Source: Podochytrium sp. JEL0797 (Eukaryota; Chytridiomycota; Chytridiomycetes; Chytridiales; Chytriomycetaceae). Taken from it: a stretch of DNA of 15,298 bases. The notes below the pieces were generated by a model. The model made no database searches. It was not told the origin of the DNA and saw nothing but the letters and a program-made list of their open reading frames with translations. A program made the position numbers and the translations under genes. Of this stretch, positions 9,143 through 15,298 are shown in pieces. The stretch is taken from contig JADGJG010000623.1 of assembly GCA_027596195.1 (NCBI GenBank), positions 1 through 15,298 of the forward strand, in the 5' to 3' direction. Within the stretch, counting starts at the first letter, position 1. Each line of letters starts with the position of its first letter.

Positions 9143-10567
9143 ATGCCAACCATCAACGCAAAACAGCAGGCGACAAGCGTTGCCTTTGTGCCGTCCTTCT
9201 CGTCCACAACGACCCACACGACCAGTCCTTCGATGTTTGTGTTTGGCGGCGCAGATGGCGCACTCGTATCATTCGCGGGAAAGATTGAAACGCGCGCGGG
9301 GCCCGTCGCTGCCGCCGTGGGGCTCGCAAGTGGAGGTATTGAAAAGGGACCCTTGTTCCAGCCTAACTCAGACGGCCCAGATATTGTTTCGTGCAACTCG
9401 GACGGCTCGGTGCATCTTGCGCTGTTTCCGTCTGCAAAGACTCTTTCGTCGCTGATGCTGCCCTCGGGAATGGCTGCCACGTGTGCTTCCCTCATTAATT
9501 TCAACGGAAATGCAGCTGTTGCGGTTGGCGATGTGGGCGGTGCTGTTTCAATCATTGGCGTTGGAGGGGCCCTGTGCCTGGCTGACAGGTTTGAACCATT
9601 CCCACTTTTCTCTCCTTCTCAGTCGTTCGTATTCAGATTCCAAGTGTCCCAGGCCTCTCCGAATAGAGAAATATTGGCCATTTCCCAGACGTCTCTGTTG
9701 TCACGAAGCTCTGGAACAAACAAATCATCAAACGCGATTCTCCTCGTCTCCACTGCTGCATCCCCTCCCTCAATCCAATGCGTCAATTCATGCTCCAAAG
9801 TTGAATTCAGCATTCCCACACCCTCAATTGCCTCCGACATCGTTTGCTCCCTCACTGCAATTTACGTCGCGTGCGGTTCCACCTTATTCACCATCGACCC
9901 CGCCACAAACTCCCTCTGCGAAACCAAATCATTCAGTAGTCCCATCACTTGCTTGTCTCTCGCTCCTTCATTCTCTGAAGCCCGCGATTCCCTGCTCATC
10001 GGACTCCAAGACTGCAACGTCCACTTCCTAGACATTGAATCGATGCAGGCCAACCCACTCACTCTGCAACATCCGGCTTCCTCATGGCCAACCCAAATCT
10101 GCGTGGGATCTCTGAATGACAAGGAATTCAACTCAAAAGGAAAACCCATTGACCGAAACACAGTCGCGATCGTGTTTGCGGACGGGACCAAATCGATTCA
10201 AAACTTTTCGGTTCAACCAACCCCCGCCGGAGGCCCTGCGGGGTCGTTTGGCAATATTCCGGAAGGGAAACGCAAGAGGCTTTTGGGTGTTTTTCCGCAA
10301 GATGAGATGGGTGCTGCTGCGTTGGATGAGAGGAGGAGGGTGGCTGTGTTTGAAGCGGTGGTTCGGGTTGCGCGAGGGGATGATGAAAAGTTTACCTGGG
10401 TCGAGGAGGCGGGACCTGCGGTTGTGAGTAACGCACGCGGGGGCCGTGGTCCGAAACGGAAGGCGGTGGAGGTTGCGGCAGTGGTGGATGCTCCCATGAA
10501 AGTGGAACCTGCGACGAAAATCCTCAAAGTCGATGACGACGAGGAAGATGGAGAGATTCTCGAATAA
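9143..10567 (+). CDS. Unrecognised beta-propeller-like protein with acidic tail
   Basis: The frame encodes 474 aa from the ATG at 9143, chosen because the upstream Met at 9086 adds only 19 residues from a pyrimidine-rich leader. I do not recognise the family. Short strand-turn units (MFVFGGADGALVSFAG, IVSCNSDGSVHLALF, AVAVGDVGGAVSIIG, LLIGLQDCNVHFLDI) look like weak WD40/beta-propeller blades over residues about 25-330. Residues 433-474 are low complexity, with a basic PKRK (about 437-440) that may be a nuclear signal, and end in DDDEEDGEILE. Inside, 9589-9636 is a possible 48-nt intron without stop codons (see findings), which would give 458 aa. AATAAA overlaps the stop. The duplicated relic block starts 15 bp after the stop. 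Confidence 0.75.
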   Translation: MPTINAKQQATSVAFVPSFSSTTTHTTSPSMFVFGGADGALVSFAGKIETRAGPVAAAVGLASGGIEKGPLFQPNSDGPDIVSCNSDGSVHLALFPSAKTLSSLMLPSGMAATCASLINFNGNAAVAVGDVGGAVSIIGVGGALCLADRFEPFPLFSPSQSFVFRFQVSQASPNREILAISQTSLLSRSSGTNKSSNAILLVSTAASPPSIQCVNSCSKVEFSIPTPSIASDIVCSLTAIYVACGSTLFTIDPATNSLCETKSFSSPITCLSLAPSFSEARDSLLIGLQDCNVHFLDIESMQANPLTLQHPASSWPTQICVGSLNDKEFNSKGKPIDRNTVAIVFADGTKSIQNFSVQPTPAGGPAGSFGNIPEGKRKRLLGVFPQDEMGAAALDERRRVAVFEAVVRVARGDDEKFTWVEEAGPAVVSNARGGRGPKRKAVEVAAVVDAPMKVEPATKILKVDDDEEDGEILE

Positions 10568-10582
10568 ATTATTTTTGATACA

Positions 10583-10690
10583 TGACCGAGTATTGCGCGC
10601 GGGGTCTTGTTAAGAATTGGGCTGGACATTCGCCACGCTCCTCTCGACGTCATTCTTCATCGTGACGGATACCTGGCGAATCGCATCGTC
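10583..10690 (-). pseudogene. SEC20 fragment, decayed copy
   Basis: On the minus strand this reads DDAIRQ, then MKNDVERSVANVQ, then an in-frame TAA, and in a shifted frame a remnant of the RAQYSV region. It matches parent SEC20 residues about 110-147 (DAMRQ, MMKDEVERSVAAVQ, RAQYSV). Nucleotide similarity to 813-985 is clear. The 48-bp intron of the parent, together with about 15 exon bases beside it, is absent, and one extra C shifts the frame. Because the gap extends beyond the intron boundaries, it does not prove a cDNA origin. Confidence 0.8.
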
Positions 10691-10691
10691 A

Positions 10692-10917
10692 AACACGAAT
10701 GCTCCGTTTGATCAAGGTGATTATTCCATTTTCCGAACCCCCTTTTTTGGTTAAGATATTGATTACATTTGAGGCAGAGCTCTTTTTGGTTTTAAACGTT
10801 GCGATCGGGGGTACGACTGAATGGTTTCCCGACGACCCAAGGAAGCCTTGGGGCAACTACGAGCGTCATAGCGACATAACTTTTTTTGCTCCCTTGTCGA
10901 ATTGGTTTTCAACGTGA
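10692..10917 (+). pseudogene. GH16 glucanase C-terminal fragment, second copy
   Basis: It reads NTNAPFDQ, a 61-nt intron (10717-10777), then LFLVLNVAIGGTTEWF, PDDPRKPWG and LSNWFST, ending at TGA (10915-10917) where the other copy has TGG of the conserved PTW. It keeps TGG where the left copy has its TGA at 2556, and it lacks the left copy's frame change near 2621. The intron is still present with GT...CAG ends. The remainder of the domain is absent, so it cannot encode an enzyme. Confidence 0.78.
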
Positions 10918-10972
10918 GATCGACACCAAAATTATCAGCAAAAGAAGAGGAAATGAATTTGAACAAGAAGTT

Positions 10973-10987
10973 TTTATTCTATTTATT
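10973..10987 (-). terminator. Putative polyadenylation signals of the membrane-protein gene
   Basis: Two AATAAA hexamers read on the minus strand at 10987-10982 and 10978-10973, just beyond the stop at 10994-10996. Confidence 0.45.
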
Positions 10988-10993
10988 CTCGAT

Positions 10994-12226
10994 TCAAACA
11001 GTGTACTTTGGGGCTGAGCCCGTGTACGCTGGCAGCTCATTTTCTTCCACTTGTCCAGCGACAGATTGGTTCGTAGAATTCTTCAGGCACTTTCTGAGAA
11101 CCAATGCAAACAAGGCGAAGAGAATAACTGCAACAATGATCACAGTATATTCAACTTTGGAGGAAGCGTTGTTGGTCGGTAAACCCCCCGAGTAAGGAGA
11201 GAGAAGGTAGGCGTTGACGAGACACCCAGAGTGGCCACTATCCAACATGCAAACAGTCCCCGGCCAGCTCATATCATCTCCCATGTCGCGAAACACTTGC
11301 ATCTTGTCGAAACCCATCCCGCAATTGGCAGAGTTGTAAGTTGCAAGCTGCGCCAAAGGCGGGTCGCTGAAATAACGAGTCGCAGAGGCCGACATGGATC
11401 CGTTGCCAGACGGGTTTCTCACACACATGTCGAGTGGAGCAGCAACGGCAACTTGCAACAGAGTGCTATTTTCCTGAAGCTTGAGCTCGACGTATGGGGT
11501 CTGATCCCAGTACACACCTCTTGCGAAGGTGTTGAAATCCCTGGGCGTATAGTTCCTGTAGCAGGAACGCGTGCTGCTGTTTTTTGACGAGCAGTCTTGA
11601 GGGGACGATGGCACGCAGGGTTGGTTCAAGGAGCGACCGGCTTGGATCGACGTGCTGTTGGGACTTGCGAAAGTTCCGTTGGCAAGAGGACAGCTGCCAT
11701 AGGTCTCCTCGAACCAGCCAAAGTGGTTGACGATTTGGAAATTGTAGCAATCCGATGAAAGGGGAGATTGAGCAGCCTCGTTCCCCAAAAGCTTGACATC
11801 CGCAACCAGCTCACAGTGAGCGTCGGGAAACGAGTTCAGTTGGACCTCGCTGTTGAAAACGCCTGCAAGCGTCACGGATTCCGACAGGAAGACTCCAGTC
11901 GTGTTGGTCGCAGCCGTCAATGTAGGAACGCATTGATTGATTGGGTATTGTCCACCGGCGGGAAAGTTGGCGCAAGCTGCCGATTGATTGGAGCTGCGTT
12001 GGTACTGGACTTGCATCACGGGGCCAAAGTAGGTGGTGCCTGTTGCCGTGTAGTTGTTGGTGCATCCTTGCAGAATGTGCCAATTTGGATAGCCGGCGCT
12101 GGGTTGGCAGGTGGTCACGGATGCCGAAGGGACGCAGGCGGCAGAAGTGTCGTAGGCAATGCGGGATGCATTTCCAGCACAGGATGCGTCAGTGAAGTAC
12201 ACTGTGAAGGCAGCGCTTGGATTCAT
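10994..12226 (-). CDS. Cys-rich, N-glycosylated single-pass membrane protein, unknown function
   Basis: A single exon of 410 aa. The region before about residue 357 carries many cysteines and a dozen N-x-S/T sequons (for example NASR, NYTA, NTTG, NSTS, NYTP, NGSM), as in a surface or secreted ectodomain. One membrane segment follows at about 358-377 (IIVAVILFALFALVL), then RKC and a 33-residue tail with LPAY (398-401), a PY-like motif of the type bound by Rsp5/Nedd4 WW domains, and a second Tyr near the end. The start is odd: MNPSAAFTVYFTDASC shows no signal peptide and already looks like mature ectodomain. A signal-encoding 5' exon may be missing from this model, or the protein inserts by its C-terminal segment. 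No family is recognised. It is divergent from the gene at 12430. Confidence 0.72.
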   Translation of the reverse strand: MNPSAAFTVYFTDASCAGNASRIAYDTSAACVPSASVTTCQPSAGYPNWHILQGCTNNYTATGTTYFGPVMQVQYQRSSNQSAACANFPAGGQYPINQCVPTLTAATNTTGVFLSESVTLAGVFNSEVQLNSFPDAHCELVADVKLLGNEAAQSPLSSDCYNFQIVNHFGWFEETYGSCPLANGTFASPNSTSIQAGRSLNQPCVPSSPQDCSSKNSSTRSCYRNYTPRDFNTFARGVYWDQTPYVELKLQENSTLLQVAVAAPLDMCVRNPSGNGSMSASATRYFSDPPLAQLATYNSANCGMGFDKMQVFRDMGDDMSWPGTVCMLDSGHSGCLVNAYLLSPYSGGLPTNNASSKVEYTVIIVAVILFALFALVLRKCLKNSTNQSVAGQVEENELPAYTGSAPKYTV

Positions 12227-12429
12227 TTTTGTTGGCTTATTGCGGCGGAATTTTTGGCTGGGGGGCACTTCATGTTCAACTCGCTTTCAAATTTTAAATT
12301 TAAAGAAAAGGGATAGAAGAGTGAGGAAATGTGAGGTCTATCCACCCCGCTCGACATATATCTGCATTGGCAAAGTGATACGAATACGAAGATGGTGACA
12401 ATTTCCGAGAAAAAAATCGAACCGAACAC
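12227..12429. promoter_or_regulatory. Divergent promoter between membrane-protein and Ser-rich genes
   Basis: A 203-bp region with an AT-rich, partly palindromic stretch of TTTAAA units (about 12288-12304) and a TATA-like CATATAT near 12354-12360, about 70 bp before the rightward ATG. Its right end carries a short upstream ORF. Confidence 0.4.
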
Positions 12430-12433
12430 ATGA
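12392..12433 (+). CDS. Short upstream ORF overlapping the next start codon
   Basis: ATG at 12392 opens a 13-codon frame (MVTISEKKIEPNT) whose TGA at 12431-12433 overlaps the main ATG at 12430-12432 as ATGA. If transcribed, it could limit or couple translation of the downstream protein. The transcription start is unknown, so it may lie outside the mRNA. Confidence 0.35.
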   Translation: MVTISEKKIEPNT

Positions 12434-14665
12434 CGTCGAGAGCCAGCAACAGCGATCCCTTGCCCCAACAACGCTCCTCAATCGATCCAATAAGAGCCTC
12501 CACTTATTCCTCTCGACAGCCATCGTGCTACACGGACGATGAAATCCAACAAGCGATCGCGAATCTGAGTATCCGAACAGTCCCAGCCCATCTCTTTGCT
12601 ACAGATCCCAATGTCAAATGTACACAACCTCCATGATTTGTATTCATCTATCTTTATTGAAAACTCGACTCTTTGTTTTTCCCAGATTCAGGAAGAAACA
12701 GTCGATCACATTCCATGATGGAAGATCCCTCGCAACGATTCAACAGCTTCATTTCGCAAGTCGGATCCACGTACAACCTTGAAAAAATCACGCCTGAAAA
12801 ATCGGATGTCATGGCGGACCTGCTGGCCAACTCGAGTTTGGATCTCGAAATGGGCGAAACCGCGGTGGAAAGCGGCGACCGCAGGCGAAGCAGTGGAGTT
12901 AGTGCTCTTTTCCCTGCAGAGAGAAGAAGGAGTAGTGGAGTTGCGGGTAATGCCAGTGTTGTCTTGCGTCCCGAATACAATAGGCGGAGCAGTTTTATCG
13001 GCAATATAATGACTGGTGGAAGGAACAGCATTATTGGTGCAGCTAATGGCGAAACCTTCTCATCTCCACCGAGATCCTCTTTTGTTGATTTTCGCCAAAG
13101 CGAACGCGACCTCGAAGCAAACATGATTCCATTGGAGGAGGATGACGTATTGAGCTCGAGCCAGGATATTCCACAAACCGGATTGATACATAGACTCTCG
13201 AATGTTCTTGAATCGTTCATACCCGGATTCTCTGGCGCAAAGCCCGAAACGGCGCAATCTCAGCCGCTACACCCGGATGAATTCACTTCCAACTTCAAAG
13301 AATCAGCATCGGGGTTTCCAGACACAAGAGACACGAAGGGCGCACGATCGAGACAAGCGTCGGTTGCCCACCCGCCGCCGAAAAGCGTGGATCTCGTGGC
13401 CGAGGAAAAGGAACCTGAAGAAGACCCAGTGATTTTTCAACGCGAAGTGAACCGTCGACGTAGTGTCCTTGCGGTCGGTACTCTTGCGCAGGACTGGCTC
13501 GAAACTCTACCCCCTCAAAATGGCTCGTCCACCAAAAACCTTGCTCCGACACCCAACCTCTCCATTCGCCCAGCTTTACAGATTGACACAGCACGTGAAG
13601 CATTGTCGATGGCAATCATTATTACTCCCGTTGATGTTTCCCCCACGTCCAACCCGCGTCCAACCCACAAAGTCAAATACATGGGCGGCATGATCGCCAC
13701 TCCAGTGGATTCCCCGAATCGATCCGCCACATCCCCAAACGGCCAACTCTCTGTAATCAACAGTGCATCCATGTCTCGTCAATCGAGTCGCAAAAGATTA
13801 CCCACCTCCACCGAGATTGTGATTCCAAAAACACCCAGCATGAGCGACTTGATTGCCCCCTACGAGGGGACGCATGGCAACTTGGCAGGGAGTGTCTCCA
13901 CCACGGCGGCTGGTGGAATCGCGTCGGAAATCGATCGAAGTCTGATCCCGATTTCGAATTTGCCAAAGTCCGAAACGGCTCAAAAATACTTGCACGCGTT
14001 CGACATGGTTGGGGGTGCCGGGCGTTCTGTGGTGGGTGGGTCGGCGGGAGGCATGTCGGCGAAAAAGAAGGAAAAGAGAAAGAGAAAGGAAGATGCGGCC
14101 CTCGATTCTTTCACAAAGGTTGTTCAAATGTCGGCTGAAATGAAGCAAGTTGGACTGGATCCTTCTCTCGCGGTAAAGCAGTTCTTTCTCGCATAAAGCA
14201 ATTATTCACTAACGCATTATTTTCAAGTCCGAACTCGACAAAGACACCCTCACGATGGTGGTGAAGCTGAAAAAGTGGGCCCAAGCGCGCAAAAAGAACA
14301 ACGGCAACCTCAAATCCGAAATCATGATGCGAAAGCTGAATGCCAGCGCACAAATTGAGCTACCCAAACATCTTGAAGTCGGTCTGATTGAGGATGTGCT
14401 GCCCATGGTCGAATTGTACAGAAAAATGTACGCGAACCAGCTGGGTCCGAACCACAAGTTTTCCCAGAGCAGCGCACATCATCATGAAAAGCTAAAGGAG
14501 CGGTTGCAAAACGAAAAATGCTTCAATCCAGAGGACGATAGTGTCGCGACGAAATTCAGGTTATCCGTTTTCACGGAGAGTGCAAAGGAAAATCCGGTCG
14601 AGGAAACGACTGCGCGCAGCCAGCGGCGCTCCATACTATCGAGAAATGTTAGCATTAAAGTGTAA
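12430..14665 (+). CDS. Unrecognised Ser-rich protein with RRxSS phosphosite-like motifs
   Basis: Three exons (12430-12619, 12686-14172, 14228-14665) flank introns of 66 and 55 nt; the second has a CTAAC branch motif. Phases agree and total 704 aa. I do not recognise a family. A conserved-looking start (DDEIQQAIANLSIRTVPAHLF, about 35-55) is followed by a long disordered Ser/Pro region. This carries RRRSSGV twice (about 129 and 143), NRRSSF (about 162) and RRRSV further on, typical of basophilic kinase (PKA-like) sites. A basic cluster KKKEKRKRK lies at 523-531. The C-terminal 170 residues look folded and helical (DSFTKVVQMSAEMKQVGLDP, TLTMVVKLKKWAQARKK, VLPMVELYRKMYANQLG). The ATG at 12430 is preceded by an overlapping upstream ORF. 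Confidence 0.78.
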
Positions 14666-14885
14666 TTTAATTCCATAAAAAAACGGATATCTTGATATGG
14701 TTGGGGATCAGCGGTTGTTTCTTGCCTTTTCGGCATGTCTCGACACGCGCCAAGTTGTGAAAGGTTTTGTAATTTGCTCGTGACGTCGTTTAACAATGGT
14801 GAGGGCTCATTCATCATGACTCGCACATCGACCCCAAAAGGGGTCTCGCGAAAAAAAAAACGTCTTCAAAAACAACGTCCAAAAC
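14666..14885 (+). promoter_or_regulatory. Enolase promoter region
   Basis: This lies between the preceding stop and the enolase ATG. It contains a perfect hairpin GACCCC-AAAA-GGGGTC (14830-14845) and an A-rich leader (ten A, about 14851-14860) ending close to the ATG, as often seen before highly expressed fungal genes. The hairpin sits 40 nt before the ATG and could be either a protein site or part of the 5' UTR. Confidence 0.4.

Positions 14886-15298
<413 letters not shown>

Larger units (their letters stand above)
10583..10917. repeat. Duplicated block, right copy (SEC20 part plus GH16 part)
   Basis: Two left-end segments, about 813-985 and about 2427-2660, appear here fused at about 10688-10692, in the same order and orientation. 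The 1.4 kb that separates them on the left, containing the first two SEC20 exons, the glutaredoxin-like gene and part of the GH16 relic, is missing. No terminal repeats or target-site duplication are visible at the edges. Confidence 0.82.

Noticed and set aside
9052..9555. A 167-aa minus-strand frame
   Set aside because: It crosses the divergent promoter and is antisense to the beta-propeller-like gene; no domain is visible.
10699..10917. A 72-aa plus-strand open frame starting MLRLIKVIIPF
   Set aside because: Its first part reads through the intron at 10717-10777; the real signal is the decayed GH16 fragment, whose exon before the intron is in a different frame.
10583..10917. Transposon or retroposed gene as source of the right-hand relic block
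   Set aside because: The GH16 intron is retained, fragments of two genes on opposite strands are co-inherited in parental order, and no poly-A tail, terminal repeats or target-site duplication is visible.
12224..12268. Upstream extension of the membrane protein (PPSQKFRRNKPTK)
   Set aside because: It needs a GTG start and adds a basic stretch unlike a signal peptide; the ATG at 12226 is preferred.
11768..12316. A 182-aa plus-strand frame antisense to the membrane protein
   Set aside because: It is a shadow of the Cys-rich gene, which has sequons, a membrane segment and a proper end on the other strand.
14482..14826. A 114-aa minus-strand frame before enolase
   Set aside because: It overlaps the last exon of the Ser-rich gene and the enolase promoter and shows no motif.

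Overview
The window looks like nuclear DNA of a gene-dense eukaryote, most likely a zoosporic (chytrid-like) fungus. The evidence is many short spliceosomal introns (44-76 nt, GT...AG, often with a CTGAT or CTAA(C) branch-like motif), fungal-type enolase, a Sec20 ending in HDEL as in yeast, fungal-type family-16 glucanase relics, and a very large WD40-HEAT protein of a kind usually tied to cilia and flagella. The lineage is inference. The gene structures come from reading splice sites by eye, supported by phase agreement at every junction and totals divisible by three.

Layout from left to right: an A16C24 homopolymer tract and 5' sequence without a recognisable gene (1-503); SEC20 on the minus strand (504-1404, four exons, 251 aa) head to head with a small mitochondrial-looking glutaredoxin-like gene (1423-1816, two exons, 105 aa), the two start codons only 18 bp apart; a decayed glycoside hydrolase family 16 (GH16) C-terminal fragment (about 2245-2706); a nine-exon minus-strand gene for a roughly 1,900-residue WD40 plus HEAT-like protein (2833-8956); divergent from it, an unrecognised beta-propeller-like protein with an acidic tail and possible nuclear signal (9143-10567); a second, shorter relic block made of a SEC20 fragment and a GH16 fragment (10583-10917); a minus-strand N-glycosylated, cysteine-rich single-pass membrane protein (10994-12226); divergent from it, an unrecognised 704-residue serine-rich protein with three exons (12430-14665); and the first three exons of enolase (14886 to the window end).

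The most informative structure is not one gene but a relation between two places. The block at 10583-10917 is a decayed copy of two segments of the left end (about 813-985 inside SEC20, and about 2427-2660 inside the GH16 relic), in the same order and orientation, with the sequence between them, including the glutaredoxin gene, missing. The GH16 intron is still present in the copy, so this is a DNA-level duplication followed by deletion rather than retroposition. The two GH16 copies carry different disabling changes, so they decayed independently.

I see no operon-like system, CRISPR array, tRNA, rRNA or intact transposon. The genes are a mix of housekeeping functions (ER-Golgi fusion, redox, glycolysis), likely flagellar structure, and lineage-specific proteins; apart from divergent promoter pairs nothing suggests they act together as one system.
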